Source: Qipengyuania oceanensis (lineage in GTDB: Bacteria; Pseudomonadota; Alphaproteobacteria; Sphingomonadales; Sphingomonadaceae). Taken from it: a stretch of 64,000 bases of DNA. A program made the translations under genes and the position numbers. The stretch spans positions 620,001 through 684,000 of the forward strand of contig NZ_WTYN01000001.1 of assembly GCF_009827535.1 (NCBI RefSeq), read 5' to 3'. Shown in pieces: positions 1 to 10,193 of this stretch; the first letter of the stretch is position 1, and each line of letters opens with the position of its first letter. Under the pieces are notes generated by a model. It was given only the letters and a program-made list of their open reading frames with translations, was not told the DNA's origin and did not search any database.

Positions 1-2206
1 CCTTGATCAGCTCGAGCCCTTCTTCGCCGTCGGCGCAGGCGGTGACTTCATAACCCGCACGGGTGAGCGCGCGGGTGGCGATGGTCCGGACCATGTCCTC
101 GTCCTCGACCAGCAGCAGCCGACCGCCCCCGGCCCAGTCGCTGGTGTCGGGCTCGACATCCGCCTTGCGCCCGCGCGCCGGGTCGCTCTCGACCTGGTGG
201 ACCGGGAGGTAGACCGAGAAGCGCGCGCCTTCCGTCCTGCCATCGTTGCCGACGACGTTGTCAGCGAAGATGAAGCCATTGGACTGCTTGACGATGCCGT
301 AGACGGTCGAGAGGCCGAGGCCCGTCCCCTTGCCCTGTTCCTTGGTCGTGAAGAACGGCTCGAAGATCTTTCCGATGAGGTTTTCGGGGATGCCACCACC
401 GGTATCCTGCACGATGAGCGCGGTATAATCGGTGGCAGGCATGAAATCGTACCCGATCTTGCCGACTTCAGACGCCGGGATCCGGCGCGTCGCCATGGTG
501 AGCCGGCCCGGACCGTCGCCATGCGACTGGATCGCGTCGCGCGCATTGACCGCCAGGTTCACGATCACCTGTTCCAGCTGCTGCGGATCGGCGCGCACCG
601 GCCCCAGCTCGCGGTCGTGCCTGACGACGAACTCGATCCGGTCGCCCATCAACCGCTTGAGGAGCTGGCTGACCTCGCTCACGATGTCGGGCAGCTGCAC
701 CGTCTCCGGGCGCAGCGTCTGCTGGCGCGAGAAGGCCAGCAGCTGGCGCGTGAGCGAGGCGGCGCGGTTCGAATTGGCGCGGATCTGCTGGATGTCGTCG
801 TAATCGCTGTCGCCGGGCGTGTGCCGCAGCAACATCAGGTCGCAATAGCCGATGATAGCGGTAAGGACGTTGTTGAAGTCGTGCGCAACGCCGCCGGCCA
901 GCTGGCCGACCGCCTGCATCTTGGTGGCCTGCGCCACCTGCCGCCGCAGCCGGACTTCCTCGGTCGAGTCGGCCAGGCTGAGAAGCACCGCCGCCTCGCC
1001 AAGCCCGCGCACGCCGGCAAGGCCGATGGATACCGGATCGTCGGGCTGGTTCGACAGGCGGACCGCCATGTCGCCACTGCTTGCCGGCCCGCGTCCGAAG
1101 CGACGCACGGCATCGGAAACGGTCGCCTTGTCCTCGCGCACCACCAGGTCGGTCGGATACTGGGGCAACCCCTTTTCCTTGCGACCGATCGCGCGCAGGA
1201 AGGCCTTGTTGGCGAACAGGAACCGGCCGTCGCGATCGGTCAATGCCAGGCCGAGCGGCAAGGCACCCAGCAGCGCCTCTACCTGCGGCATGGCTGCGCG
1301 ACCTCCGCCGTCCCAGCCTCCGCCGATGCCCACTCCGCTATCCACCAGCGCCATCAGCGAAGCGGCCTGGTCGGCAGCGGCCAGCTCGCCCGCGGCAGGA
1401 TCGTTCAGGGGAATATGTACGAGTGTCTGCGGCGTCCCCTGCTTGCCCTCGCGCGCGAAAAAGATGCGCTCCCGATCGTCGGAGCGCAGCAGGTTGACGA
1501 AGTCCTGCCCGGCGAGCGTCGCCGTCGGATCGCCCGATGCCCGCTCGGCAAAACCGGCGCTGGCAGCGCGGATCGAGCCATCGGGTTCGACCAGCGCGAC
1601 CTCGATCCCGGCGCGCGACAGGATCGCGCCAGCGCGGTCGCCGACCAGTCCTGCAACCAGCTCGTCGGCGGACTGACGCACCTCGCTGGCGAAACGCCAG
1701 AGGAGATAGTCTTCGCCCCGCCCGGTTCGCTCGATCGTGAGCGACCATTGCTCCCCGGAAGCCTTTCCAGCCAGCGCCGCGACTTGCGCCATCCCGTCCC
1801 GCCAGGCTTCGCGTGCAGCGCGCGACAGCTCGTTTCGCGAGGGTTCGGCAAAAGCGATGCTCGGCGGCGCGGATTCCAGTCCGAAGCTTTCGACGAAGCG
1901 GGCGTTGGCACACACCAGCCTGTTAGCCCTGTCGGTCAGCGCGCAGGCATCGTCAGACTGCTCGAGCGCGGCGACGGTGACCGACCAGTCGGGTATGGCA
2001 AAGTCGGCACTCGCCGGTTCCTTGCGCAAGCGCGACTGGCCGAAGATCGCGATCAGGATCGCCGCCAGACCGCCGCCGTAGGCCAACGTGACGAGCGCGG
2101 ATCCGGACGCGAACCAGAGGATCGCCATGCTGGCCACAACCGCGATGGCGAGCCCCATCTGGAGGCGGGCCCCGGGCAGCAGCGTGTCCTGTGGGTCGGA
2201 GCTCAT
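1..2206 (-). CDS. cckA: Cell-cycle hybrid histidine kinase CckA (3' end outside window)
   Basis: Hybrid sensor kinase that in alphaproteobacteria feeds phosphate through ChpT to the master regulator CtrA. The protein starts [10 protein letters not shown] and has two hydrophobic segments (about residues 16-53), PAS-like regions, then the CckA-type H-box [13 protein letters not shown] with the phospho-accepting His at residue 442, an HATPase domain (DTGGGIP, then GTGLGLS near residue 620) and a receiver domain beginning LLLVEDED near residue 697. The receiver runs off the left edge, so the C-terminus and its phospho-Asp are not fully seen. The ATG overlaps the stop of the upstream DUF2062 gene by ATGA, implying coupled translation. 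Identification is strong because the H-box is nearly diagnostic. Confidence 0.93.
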   Translation of the reverse strand, partial: MSSDPQDTLLPGARLQMGLAIAVVASMAILWFASGSALVTLAYGGGLAAILIAIFGQSRLRKEPASADFAIPDWSVTVAALEQSDDACALTDRANRLVCANARFVESFGLESAPPSIAFAEPSRNELSRAAREAWRDGMAQVAALAGKASGEQWSLTIERTGRGEDYLLWRFASEVRQSADELVAGLVGDRAGAILSRAGIEVALVEPDGSIRAASAGFAERASGDPTATLAGQDFVNLLRSDDRERIFFAREGKQGTPQTLVHIPLNDPAAGELAAADQAASLMALVDSGVGIGGGWDGGGRAAMPQVEALLGALPLGLALTDRDGRFLFANKAFLRAIGRKEKGLPQYPTDLVVREDKATVSDAVRRFGRGPASSGDMAVRLSNQPDDPVSIGLAGVRGLGEAAVLLSLADSTEEVRLRRQVAQATKMQAVGQLAGGVAHDFNNVLTAIIGYCDLMLLRHTPGDSDYDDIQQIRANSNRAASLTRQLLAFSRQQTLRPETVQLPDIVSEVSQLLKRLMGDRIEFVVRHDRELGPVRADPQQLEQVIVNLAVNARDAIQSHGDGPGRLTMATRRIPASEVGKIGYDFMPATDYTALIVQDTGGGIPENLIGKIFEPFFTTKEQGKGTGLGLSTVYGIVKQSNGFIFADNVVGNDGRTEGARFSVYLPVHQVESDPARGRKADVEPDTSDWAGGGRLLLVEDEDMVRTIATRALTRAGYEVTACADGEEGLELIK

Positions 2207-2790
2207 GCCTCGCTATTGCCCAGGCGTTCGTCGAGCCGCTGCTCCATCACTGCCAGGCGCCGTGCACGCTTGCGAGCCACGATGAAGCGCCAGGCGAAAC
2301 CTGCGAGCAGGTAACCGAGCGCCGCCCCGACCACCGCCAGCACCACGAAGCCGAAGGCCGTCACGCCGGCCATCTCAAAGAAAACCGCGAGCGCGCCGCG
2401 ATCATGCGCCAACTGCTCGCCGGCATGCGAGCCCATCACCTGCTCAATGTTGAGCATCATCTCGCCGACCCTGTTCGCGGCGACCACCCAGGCGGGAAAG
2501 GTGAACGGGTTGGTCACGAAGGTGACCGCGGCGGCAAGTGGCACATTCGCGCGCGCGGGCAATGCCATGAATGCTGCAAGGAATATCTGTCCGATCGGAA
2601 TGATGAAGGCGCAGAACAGGCCCAGTGCGACGCCACGGGGCACCGATCGGCGGGTAAAGCGCCATAGCTCGGGCGAAAGGAAGCGATGGGCGATCGGCGC
2701 GAGATACTTGTTGCGTGCCAATTCCTCACGCTCCGGCATGCGCTTTCTCAGCCAGTCGGCAAGGGCGGTCTTGGAGCGTTTTTCCGGCAT
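2203..2790 (-). CDS. DUF2062 domain membrane protein
   Basis: Small integral membrane protein of the DUF2062 family; its biochemical role is not known. From the ATG at 2790 it is 195 aa and begins MPEKRSKTALADWL. The family core follows: a basic stretch, SVPRGVALGLFCAFIIPIG, a hydrophobic helix, and the NPFTFPAW motif, then a C-terminal transmembrane segment (about residues 140-165) and a basic tail. An alternative in-frame ATG at 2847 would add 19 residues (MPNQPLRIA...). Neither start has a good Shine-Dalgarno sequence, so the start is uncertain. The stop overlaps the cckA start by four bases, so the two genes are probably co-transcribed from upstream of smpB or from within it. Confidence 0.8.
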   Translation of the reverse strand: MPEKRSKTALADWLRKRMPEREELARNKYLAPIAHRFLSPELWRFTRRSVPRGVALGLFCAFIIPIGQIFLAAFMALPARANVPLAAAVTFVTNPFTFPAWVVAANRVGEMMLNIEQVMGSHAGEQLAHDRGALAVFFEMAGVTAFGFVVLAVVGAALGYLLAGFAWRFIVARKRARRLAVMEQRLDERLGNSEA

Positions 2791-2887
2791 CGTGCTGGCG
2801 GTCCACTTGAAGGCTCGGGTCGCAATCCGCAAGGGCTGGTTTGGCATATGCGGCAAGTAGCCGCGCCGCGGCGACGAAGCAGGAATG

Positions 2888-3370
2888 TCAGCTGTGCTCG
2901 CGCAGGATATTCGACTTGTTTCGCTTCCAGTCGCGTTCCTTGATATACTCGCGCTTGTCCGCCGCTTGCCGGCCCTTCGCCAGCGCGAGGTCAACCTTCG
3001 CCTTGCCCCGCGAATTGAAATAGATCGCCAGCGGAACCAGCGTCATTCCCTTGCGCTCGACTGCGCCGGTCAGCCGATCGATCTCGCGGGCGTTGAGCAG
3101 CAGCTTGCGCGGCCGCTTGGGCACGTGGTTGTGGCGGTTTCCGTGGCTGAACTCGGGAATGTTCGAATTGACCAGCCAGACCTCGCCGTCGCGCAGTTCG
3201 GCATAGCTTTCGGCAATGCCGCCCTCGCCCGCGCGCAGAGATTTGACCTCGGTCCCGGTCAGCGCGATCCCGGCTTCGAAATTTTCCTCGATCGCATAGT
3301 CGAAGCGGGCGCGCCGGTTCTCGGCGACGACGTTCTGCTTGTCGAAGGTTGCGTGTTTGGGTCTGGCCAT
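2888..3370 (-). CDS. smpB: SsrA-binding protein SmpB
   Basis: Binds tmRNA and delivers it to stalled ribosomes in trans-translation. The 160-residue protein has the usual family length and motifs: N-terminal [29 protein letters not shown], the conserved [10 protein letters not shown], and a basic C-terminal tail ([19 protein letters not shown]) that reaches into the decoding centre. It lies between dapA and the DUF2062/cckA pair, all on the minus strand. dapA followed by smpB is a common sphingomonad order. No tmRNA gene was seen in this window. Confidence 0.97.
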   Translation of the reverse strand: MARPKHATFDKQNVVAENRRARFDYAIEENFEAGIALTGTEVKSLRAGEGGIAESYAELRDGEVWLVNSNIPEFSHGNRHNHVPKRPRKLLLNAREIDRLTGAVERKGMTLVPLAIYFNSRGKAKVDLALAKGRQAADKREYIKERDWKRNKSNILREHS

Positions 3371-3421
3371 CAGGCTGCGCCATGTAGGCGCTGGGCGAGC
3401 GGTTGCAAACCCGCCGCGAGC

Positions 3422-4303
3422 TTACAGGATGCCGGCGTGCTCCAGCGCCTCGTCCACAGCCTTGCGCGACGCATTGCTCGCGTTGCACAGCGGCAGGCGC
3501 ACATCGCACGAAAACCATTCGTGGACGCGGCTGAGTGCATATTTGACCGGCGCCGGGCTAGCGTCCGAAAACATGGCGTAATGCAGCGGGAACAGCCGGT
3601 CGTTCAATTCGCGCGCGCGGGCGAGCTCGTTTGCAGCGATCGCCGCGTGAAACTCAGAACACAATGCAGGAGCGACGTTGGCGGTCACCGATATGGCGCC
3701 CCGCCCACCTGCTGCGGCATGGGGCAGCCACAGCTCGTCATTGCCCGACAGCTGGCAGAAATCGTGATCCAGTCCCATCCGGTGGTCGGCCACGCGGGAC
3801 AGGTCGCCGCTCGCATCCTTGATCGCGACGATCCGGTCGGGATACTTTCGCACCAGTTCGACGACGGTCTCGTCCTCGATGTCGGTGACCGTCCGGCCCG
3901 GCACGTTGTAGAGCACGATCGGAAGGTCCGAGTTTTCGGCGAGATAGCTGAAATGGGCGATGAGCCCCGCCTGGCTGGGCCGGTTGTAATAGGGCGCGAC
4001 GCAAAGTCCCGCGGTAACGCCGACGCGTTCGCAGAATTTCATGTGCATCAACGCATTGTTCGTATCGTTCGACCCGCAACCCGCAATCACGGGAACGCGG
4101 CCCGCCGCCTGGTCGACACATACCTCGATGACGCGGTGATGTTCCTCGTTGGACAGAGTCGAGGCCTCACCCGTGGTCCCGCATGGTACGAGGCCGCTCG
4201 AACCGTTCTCGATCTGCCATTCGACGAGCTTGCGATAGGCGCTTTCGTCGAACTGGCCGTCACGAAAAGGAGTCGCCAGGGCGGGAATCGAGCCGGAGAA
4301 CAT
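3422..4303 (-). CDS. dapA: 4-hydroxy-tetrahydrodipicolinate synthase
   Basis: Condenses pyruvate with aspartate semialdehyde, the committed step to lysine and diaminopimelate for peptidoglycan. The 293-residue protein is full length for the TIM-barrel family. Visible are the substrate loop CGTTGEASTLS, the tyrosine of YNVPGRT, and the Schiff-base lysine in VAIKDASGDLSRV. It begins MFSGSIPALATPF, the usual N-terminus. It is transcribed divergently from the lytic transglycosylase across about 100 bases, which must hold both promoters, and lies directly upstream of smpB. Confidence 0.97.
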   Translation of the reverse strand: MFSGSIPALATPFRDGQFDESAYRKLVEWQIENGSSGLVPCGTTGEASTLSNEEHHRVIEVCVDQAAGRVPVIAGCGSNDTNNALMHMKFCERVGVTAGLCVAPYYNRPSQAGLIAHFSYLAENSDLPIVLYNVPGRTVTDIEDETVVELVRKYPDRIVAIKDASGDLSRVADHRMGLDHDFCQLSGNDELWLPHAAAGGRGAISVTANVAPALCSEFHAAIAANELARARELNDRLFPLHYAMFSDASPAPVKYALSRVHEWFSCDVRLPLCNASNASRKAVDEALEHAGIL

Positions 4304-4404
4304 TTGTCTGACACCTGCGTTGTGATAATAGGGCCTTGCGATTCAACAGAAAAACGCGAGGCCGCGGATCGTATTCACGCCCTGATAAGGAGCCAGTCGG
4401 CAGA

Positions 4405-6369
4405 ATGTCCAGCATGGACCGTAAAGCATTGATCGCAATGGCCGCCCTGGCCACCACCGCCATGACCTCGTCGGCGCCGCTGATGGCGCAATCTGCCGAC
4501 CCGACCGCAGGCGCCCGCGCCCAGCTCGTCGCGAGCCAGCCTCGCGGTGGTGCACAGCTGGTCGATCGATGGAAGATGCTGCGGGCCAACGACCAGTTGC
4601 CGTTCTCGACCTACGCCGGTTTCCTGCTCGCCAATCCAGGCTTCCCGCAGGAAGACAGCCTGCGCAGAACCGCCGAAGATTCGCTCGATCGCGATGCCGC
4701 CAGCCCCGAACAGCTGGTCGCCTACTTCGATCGCTTTCAGCCCCTGACGAATTCCGGTGCCACTCGCTACGCGCTGGCGCTCAATGCGCTCGGTCGCCCG
4801 CAAGCCGCCGAATGGGCCAAGAAAGCCTGGCGTGGCGGAAAGATGAGCAGCACGGCTGAGGCGTATATGACCGGTCTGTTCGGTTCACGCTTCGGTCCGC
4901 AGGACCAGGATGCGCGGATGGATGCGCTGCTGTGGCAAGGCGAACTCGAAGCAGCACGCCGCCAGATCGCCCTCGTCTCGCCAGCCTATCGCCCGATGGC
5001 GATGGCACGACTGGCGCTGCTCGAAGGCAATGGCACGCCGGCGCAACCTGCCGGCGCACTGAACGATCCAGGTTACGTCTACAATCTTGCCCGCAACTAT
5101 CGCGTCACACGGCAATTGCCCCAGGCGATCCAGTTGCTGTCTACCCGCCCTGCCTTTTCCGGCCCGGCATTCGATGCCGAGGATTTCGTGGGCCAGGCGT
5201 TGACCATCGCGCGCGGCGCGGGCGCACGCCAGGCACAGCAGATCGCGGCCAAGGTCGACGATCTGTTCGCACCCGGTGCCGATATCTCGGGCATGTCCTA
5301 CCGTCTGCGCGACGATTACACTTCGCTCATGTGGCTCGGCGGCACCAAGGCGCTGTGGCAGTTGGGCGATGGCAATGCCGCGGCACCGCTGTTCTATCGC
5401 TATGGCGCGGCCGCGCGGACGCCGCAGACTCGTTCCAAGGGTTTCTACTGGGCTGGCCTCGCCTCGCAAAGGGCCGGCAATGCCGCCGAAGCGCAGCGCT
5501 ATTTCGACATGGCCGCTGCCTACCCAGAATATTTCTACGGATTGCTCGCGCTCGAGCGGCTCGGTCGGCCCATCCCGGCCTTCCCGGCCAATGCCGGCGT
5601 TCAGCCGACGCAGGCGCAGCGCGAGGCGTTCAACGCCCAGCCGCTCGTCCAGGCTGTCCGGACGCTGCCACGCGGGATGACCGACTGGCGGACCGAGCGC
5701 TATTTCTTCACTGCCCTGGCAGACAGCGCGGCAACGCCGACCGACATGCAGATGGTAGCGGATCTGGCGCGCGAGCTGCGCTTGCCGGAACTGGCCGTCG
5801 TGGTCGGCCGGACCGCGCCGGAAAAGGGCTTCACCGGATTCGAGAGGGTCGGTTTCCCTACTGTCACGCAGCCGGCCGGCAGCGACTTCACGATCGTCCA
5901 CGCGATCGCCCGGCAAGAGAGCGAGTTCGACGAGGATCGCGTCAGCCATGCCGGTGCGCGTGGCCTGATGCAGTTGATGCCCGGTACGGCACGCGAGCAG
6001 GCGGGCAAGCTCGGCATCAGCTACATGTCGGCCAATCTCACTCAGGACGAGCATTACAACATCCGCCTGGGCGATGCCTATTTCAGCCGGATGATGGATT
6101 ATTATGGCGGAAGCTATCCGCTTGCCGTGGCCGCTTACAACGCAGGTCCGGGCAACGTGAACAAGTGGCTGCGCAGCAATGGCGATCCGCGTAACGGGTC
6201 GATCGACTGGCTGCAATGGATCGAGGAAATTCCGATCTTCGAGACGAAGAACTACGTCCAGCGTGTGCTCGAGAACGCCGTGGTCTACGAACAGATGAAT
6301 CCCGACCGTGTCCGCTACGGGGAACCGAAGTCGCTCACCCGCTTCATCGGAAAACGGACCCCGGGCTGA
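4405..6369 (+). CDS. Soluble lytic murein transglycosylase (SLT family 1)
   Basis: Periplasmic peptidoglycan-cleaving enzyme releasing 1,6-anhydro-muropeptides. With the ATG at 4405 (AAGGAG at 4387-4392) the protein is 654 aa with a signal peptide ending near LMAQS. The N-terminal two thirds is alpha-helical superhelix (Slt70 U-domain type). The C-terminal SLT domain carries the catalytic Glu505 in ARQESEFD, followed by GARGLMQLMPGTA, the NIRLGDAYF region and AAYNAGPGNV. The methionine at 4414 is a possible alternative start. It stands alone, divergent from dapA. The exact paralogue (Slt70 versus a shorter homologue) cannot be fixed by eye. Confidence 0.92.
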   Translation: MSSMDRKALIAMAALATTAMTSSAPLMAQSADPTAGARAQLVASQPRGGAQLVDRWKMLRANDQLPFSTYAGFLLANPGFPQEDSLRRTAEDSLDRDAASPEQLVAYFDRFQPLTNSGATRYALALNALGRPQAAEWAKKAWRGGKMSSTAEAYMTGLFGSRFGPQDQDARMDALLWQGELEAARRQIALVSPAYRPMAMARLALLEGNGTPAQPAGALNDPGYVYNLARNYRVTRQLPQAIQLLSTRPAFSGPAFDAEDFVGQALTIARGAGARQAQQIAAKVDDLFAPGADISGMSYRLRDDYTSLMWLGGTKALWQLGDGNAAAPLFYRYGAAARTPQTRSKGFYWAGLASQRAGNAAEAQRYFDMAAAYPEYFYGLLALERLGRPIPAFPANAGVQPTQAQREAFNAQPLVQAVRTLPRGMTDWRTERYFFTALADSAATPTDMQMVADLARELRLPELAVVVGRTAPEKGFTGFERVGFPTVTQPAGSDFTIVHAIARQESEFDEDRVSHAGARGLMQLMPGTAREQAGKLGISYMSANLTQDEHYNIRLGDAYFSRMMDYYGGSYPLAVAAYNAGPGNVNKWLRSNGDPRNGSIDWLQWIEEIPIFETKNYVQRVLENAVVYEQMNPDRVRYGEPKSLTRFIGKRTPG

Positions 6370-6406
6370 TTCCCTTCGCGGTGATTGATCGCTAGGGGTG
6401 GACGCG

Positions 6407-6910
6407 ATGTCCGCCCCCAAGCCTGCCCCCACCCACCCGATCACGCCTGCCGGCTATGCCGCGCTGAAGGCGCGCTACGACCATCTGCTCGGCTCCGAAC
6501 GGCCGGAGATCGTCGAGATCGTCAGTTGGGCGGCCGGCAATGGCGACCGCAGCGAAAACGGAGACTATCTCTACGGACGCAAGCGCATGCGCGAGATCGA
6601 TCGCGAACTCGCTCACCTCGCCCGCCGGATGAAGAATTCCCGCGTGGTCGAACCGTCCGAGCAGCCGGATCGCGAACGCGTGTTCTTCGGCGCCACGGTG
6701 GAACTCGCCGACGAAGACGACGCGCGGCGAACCGTCACGCTGGTCGGCGACGACGAGCAGGATGCGAGCGCGGGCCGGATCGGATGGTCTTCCCCCATGG
6801 CACGATCGCTACGCGGAGCATCGCTCGGCGATCTGCGTACCGTGCGCCTGCCCGCAGGCGAAAAGGAATGGGAGATAATCGCAATTTCGTACCCGGAGCG
6901 GAGCGCATGA
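6407..6910 (+). CDS. greB: Transcription elongation factor GreB
   Basis: Stimulates transcript cleavage by backtracked RNA polymerase. The 167-aa protein has the Gre pattern: an N-terminal coiled coil opening with ITPAGYAALKARYDHLL, the acidic loop GDRSENGDY, and YGRKRMREIDRELAHL, which is the GreB rather than the GreA form, then a C-terminal FKBP-like domain. The ATG at 6407 is preferred over a GTG at 6398 because AGGGG at 6394-6398 sits at normal spacing from it. The stop overlaps the next start (ATGA), so the downstream secreted protein is translationally coupled. Confidence 0.9.
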   Translation: MSAPKPAPTHPITPAGYAALKARYDHLLGSERPEIVEIVSWAAGNGDRSENGDYLYGRKRMREIDRELAHLARRMKNSRVVEPSEQPDRERVFFGATVELADEDDARRTVTLVGDDEQDASAGRIGWSSPMARSLRGASLGDLRTVRLPAGEKEWEIIAISYPERSA

Positions 6911-7377
6911 GGGGCACATTCGCCGCACTCGCAGCACTGGGGCTGCTCGCAAGTCCGCTCGCCGCGCGCGACAGCCTCGGGATCTTCGGAAGTTGGGGTG
7001 CCTTTCGCGATGCCAATATCCCGCGCTGCTATGCCATCGCGCAAGCCAGCGAGGGCGCCGGATACTTCAGCGTGGGAACCTGGCCGCTGCGCAAAATCCG
7101 CGGGCAGGTCCACGTCCGGCTCTCGGCATCGCCGAGGCAGGGGAGCGCCGTCACCCTTTCTCTGGCCGGGCGCCGCTTCCCCCTCCAATCTCGCGCAAAC
7201 AACGCCTGGGCCGCCGACCCGGCGATGGATGCGGCAATCGTCGCGGCGATGCGTTCGGCTACCGCGCTGACCGTCAGCTTCCGCGACGCGCAGGGCAATC
7301 GCGTGCGCGACAGGTACGAACTGCCGGGCGTTGCCAGTGCCCTCGATGCAGCGACAGTGGCCTGCGCCAGAAGATAG
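6907..7377 (+). CDS. Small secreted protein, function unknown
   Basis: A 156-residue protein that starts at the ATG overlapping the greB stop (6907-6910). The first 20 residues (MRGTFAALAALGLLASPLAA) are a signal peptide, so the mature protein is predicted periplasmic. The rest is mixed alpha/beta with two cysteines (IPRCYAIAQ and near the C-terminus VACARR) that could form a disulphide. The overall pattern, with an early Cys and a beta-rich middle, resembles invasion-associated-locus-B-like periplasmic proteins, but I cannot assign it firmly. It is followed by a good bidirectional terminator. Confidence 0.75.
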   Translation: MRGTFAALAALGLLASPLAARDSLGIFGSWGAFRDANIPRCYAIAQASEGAGYFSVGTWPLRKIRGQVHVRLSASPRQGSAVTLSLAGRRFPLQSRANNAWAADPAMDAAIVAAMRSATALTVSFRDAQGNRVRDRYELPGVASALDAATVACARR

Positions 7378-7387
7378 CCAAGAAAAA

Positions 7388-7419
7388 GGGCCGGAGGATT
7401 GCTCCCCCGGCCCCGTTTT
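7388..7419. terminator. Bidirectional intrinsic terminator
   Basis: The inverted repeat GGGCCGG (7388-7394) and CCGGCCC (7407-7413) is flanked by AAAAA on the left and GTTTT on the right. It can therefore terminate the greB/secreted-protein transcript on the plus strand and the beta-barrel gene on the minus strand. Confidence 0.8.
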
Positions 7420-7439
7420 CTGGTTCGACAAGCCTGCGC

Positions 7440-8102
7440 TTAGAAGCGGAAGCCCACGCCGACCACGAACTGGTGGCGGTCGGTGTCGATGTCGAAGCGG
7501 TCGCTATCCGGGATATCGCCGCCGAAATCGATCTCGGCTTCCTCGTACTTCGAGTAGCGGTACTCGGCCTTCACGAACATGTTGTTGCTGGTAGCGTATT
7601 CCACGCCAGCACCCACGCGCCAGCCATCGGTATCGATGTCCTGGTTGAACTCGGTCGTTCCGTCGTTCGAACGCACGTCGAACTTGGCGTTGGTGTAGCC
7701 GCCCTTGGCGTAGAGCAGCAGGTCGGGCTGGACCGGAACGCCGACGCGCGCGCCGATGTAGAGGTCGCGGTTGGCATTGACGTTGCCGAAGCCGAAGCCT
7801 TCGAAGTCACCGTTCTCGAAATCGGTATCGGCGCTCGAGTCCATGTATTCGGCCTCGACGCCGAGGACGACGCCGCCGGCGTTGAAGTCGTAGCCGATGC
7901 CGGCGCCGTAGTTGATGCCTTCCATCGACTGGTCGTTGTTGTCGTTGCCGTCGTCATCGACGCTGCTGCCGGCCTTGACGATGTCATAGCCGACCAGGGC
8001 TTCGACGCGGGGGCCGGTGAACGGCGTGTTGTCCTGCGCGAGAGCCGGGGTGGCGAAGGCAGCGGCCGAAGTGGCGGCGGCGAGGATTGCAATCTTCTTC
8101 AT
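7440..8102 (-). CDS. Outer-membrane beta-barrel protein (OmpA/Omp25-like porin family)
   Basis: A 220-residue outer-membrane protein. The start at 8102 gives a clear signal peptide (MKKIAILAAATSAAAFATPALAQ). The mature part is made of alternating amphipathic beta strands (VEALVGYDIV, GINYGAGIGYDF, VLGVEAEYM, LYIGARVGVP, LLLYAKGGYTN, WRVGAGVEYA, MFVKAEYRYSKY) and ends in HQFVVGVGFRF, with the terminal Phe used by the BAM machinery. An acidic loop (DDDGNDNNDQ) follows the first strand. This matches the eight-stranded Omp25/Omp31 group; no OmpA peptidoglycan-binding domain is present. The gene is monocistronic with its own terminator. Confidence 0.85.
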   Translation of the reverse strand: MKKIAILAAATSAAAFATPALAQDNTPFTGPRVEALVGYDIVKAGSSVDDDGNDNNDQSMEGINYGAGIGYDFNAGGVVLGVEAEYMDSSADTDFENGDFEGFGFGNVNANRDLYIGARVGVPVQPDLLLYAKGGYTNAKFDVRSNDGTTEFNQDIDTDGWRVGAGVEYATSNNMFVKAEYRYSKYEEAEIDFGGDIPDSDRFDIDTDRHQFVVGVGFRF

Positions 8103-8331
8103 ACTTACTCCGTTGTACTCATCAGTGGTTCCATCCACCGTGGACATCGCAAACGGAACGAGGGCGCATTCGGTTTCATTAATACAATACAACGAAATAT
8201 CTGTTGCCCAAAAGTAACAATGTTGCGTTGAGCCGTGCGCGGCCAGCGACGGTATTTTGGAACCTGCGCGCCGAAGCCGGCTTTCGCGCTCGACCTTTCG
8301 CTCTTGCTGCTCCCGCACTATATGGCTCGCC

Positions 8332-9576
8332 ATGGCCGATACCCATCTGATGAGCATTCCGGGACAAGTGGACCCGGTCCCCGTGGCGCGCGACATCACA
8401 CCGCGCGCGGACGGCAAGCTCGACCTGCTCGGCCTGCCCAAGGCGCGCATCCGCGACCTGTTCGCCGATGCCGGGCTCGATGCGAAGCAAGCCAAGCTGC
8501 GCGCCAAGCAGGTATTTCACTGGATCTATCATCGCGGCGTTACCGACTTCGAGGCGATGACCGATATCGCCAAGACCATGCGCCCTTGGCTCGCGGAGCG
8601 CTTTGTCATCGGGCGGCCCGACGTGGTCGAGGCGCAGCATTCGACCGATGGCACGCGCAAGTGGCTGCTCCGCACTGCAGACGGTCACGAATTCGAGATG
8701 GTCTTCATTCCCGACGCCGATCGCGGAACCCTGTGCGTCTCGAGCCAGGTCGGCTGCACCCTCAACTGCCGCTTCTGCCACACCGGCACCATGAAACTGG
8801 TCCGCAATCTAACTCCGGGCGAGATCGTCGGTCAGGTCATGCTGGCGCGCGATGCGCTCGGCGAATGGCCGAAAGGAAGCATGGCGGGCCTCGAGGATGC
8901 TGAGGATGCGGGTCATTACACTTCCGATGGACGCCTGCTCACCAATATCGTCATGATGGGCATGGGCGAACCGCTCTATAATTTCGACAATGTCCGCGAT
9001 GCGCTGACCTTGGTGATGGATGGCGACGGCCTTGCCCTGTCGAAGCGCCGCATCACGCTTTCGACCAGCGGCGTCGTCCCGATGATGGCCAGGTGCGGCG
9101 AAGAGATCGGCGTAAATCTCGCCGTCTCGCTCCACGCGGTAACCAAGGAAATCCGCGACGAGATCGTGCCGATCAACAAGAAGTACGGCATCGAGGAATT
9201 GCTTCAGGCATGCGCCGACTATCCGGGCGCCAGCAATGCGCGGCGGATCACGTTCGAATATGTGATGCTCAAGGACAAGAACGACAGCGACAAGGATGCA
9301 CGCGAACTCGTTCGCCTGATCAAGCAGTTCGACCTGCCCGCCAAGGTCAATCTCATCCCGTTCAACCCGTGGCCCGGCGCGAATTACGAATGCTCCAGCC
9401 CGGAGCGGATCAGGGCGTTCTCCGACATCGTCTTCGAAGCGGGTATCAGCGCGCCGGTACGCACTCCGCGTGGCCGCGACATCGATGCGGCCTGCGGCCA
9501 ACTCAAGACGGCGGCGGAAAAGAAGAGCCGCGCCCAGCGCGACAGAGAAGCAGCCGAAGCCGAAGCCCACGCGTGA
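8332..9576 (+). CDS. rlmN: 23S rRNA (A2503-C2) methyltransferase RlmN
   Basis: Radical-SAM enzyme methylating A2503 of 23S rRNA and A37 of some tRNAs. The 414-aa protein has the iron-sulphur cluster motif CTLNCRFC (CxxxCxxC), the preceding [32 protein letters not shown], and the C-terminal [12 protein letters not shown] whose cysteine is the methylated catalytic residue. The N-terminal helical domain ([24 protein letters not shown]) is intact. The ATG at 8332 ([11 protein letters not shown]) is chosen; in-frame codons further upstream are unlikely. The tail is Ala/Glu/Arg-rich. The stop overlaps the next start as GTGA. Confidence 0.97.
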   Translation: MADTHLMSIPGQVDPVPVARDITPRADGKLDLLGLPKARIRDLFADAGLDAKQAKLRAKQVFHWIYHRGVTDFEAMTDIAKTMRPWLAERFVIGRPDVVEAQHSTDGTRKWLLRTADGHEFEMVFIPDADRGTLCVSSQVGCTLNCRFCHTGTMKLVRNLTPGEIVGQVMLARDALGEWPKGSMAGLEDAEDAGHYTSDGRLLTNIVMMGMGEPLYNFDNVRDALTLVMDGDGLALSKRRITLSTSGVVPMMARCGEEIGVNLAVSLHAVTKEIRDEIVPINKKYGIEELLQACADYPGASNARRITFEYVMLKDKNDSDKDARELVRLIKQFDLPAKVNLIPFNPWPGANYECSSPERIRAFSDIVFEAGISAPVRTPRGRDIDAACGQLKTAAEKKSRAQRDREAAEAEAHA

Positions 9577-10193
9577 GCGGCGACGAAGCGACGATTGCCT
9601 TCTACCAGCGCGAGGCGCCGCATTACACGGCGAGCGGCGCTCAGGCGCAGAGCCGACATCTGGACGCGTTTCTCGATCGTCTCGATGCTGGCGCACGGAT
9701 CCTCGAGTTGGGCTGCGGCGGCGGGCGGGATGCTGCGCACATGGCCAGTCGCGGGTTCAGCGTCGATCCGACCGACGGCACGCCGGCCATGGTCAGAAAG
9801 GCACGGGAGCGCTGGGGCCTCCCGGCACGCCTCATGCGCTTCGACGAGCTGGAGGCAATTGGCGAATACGACGCGGTCTGGGCGCATGCGAGCCTGCTGC
9901 ACTGCCCTCGCGATGCACTGCCATCGGTGCTCGGGCGCATCCATCGCGCGCTGACGCCCGGCGGATGGCATTTCGCCAATTTCAAGCTCGGCGCCGGCGA
10001 GGATCGCGATACCTTTGGCCGGCTTTACAATTTCCCCGACCGGGAATGGCTGCGTGCACGGTATGAAGACATCGCGGGCTGGCAAATCGTGGAAGCGTCG
10101 GAATATCTCGGCGGCGGCTTCGACAACATAGCGCGTGACTGGCTGGCCCTGACCGTTCGCCGCGATAATGCGCAGAAAGTCTTGCCGACATGA
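9573..10193 (+). CDS. Class I SAM-dependent methyltransferase
   Basis: A 206-residue methyltransferase of unknown substrate, probably starting at a GTG (9573) that overlaps the rlmN stop. SAM motif I is [18 protein letters not shown], motif II is around [12 protein letters not shown], and post-I/motif IV residues are in [13 protein letters not shown], where many family members have D-x-hydrophobic. The fold is the small UbiE/Tam type. It sits in a three-gene run with rlmN and a MOSC gene, all joined by 4-base overlaps, so it is almost certainly one transcript. Co-location with rlmN is suggestive but no shared pathway is evident. Confidence 0.82.
   Translation: MSGDEATIAFYQREAPHYTASGAQAQSRHLDAFLDRLDAGARILELGCGGGRDAAHMASRGFSVDPTDGTPAMVRKARERWGLPARLMRFDELEAIGEYDAVWAHASLLHCPRDALPSVLGRIHRALTPGGWHFANFKLGAGEDRDTFGRLYNFPDREWLRARYEDIAGWQIVEASEYLGGGFDNIARDWLALTVRRDNAQKVLPT

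Noticed and set aside
197-2314. A 705-codon open frame on the plus strand
   Set aside because: It lies antisense to cckA, whose minus-strand product has kinase, HATPase and receiver motifs. The plus frame has no recognisable domain and is an artefact of high GC.
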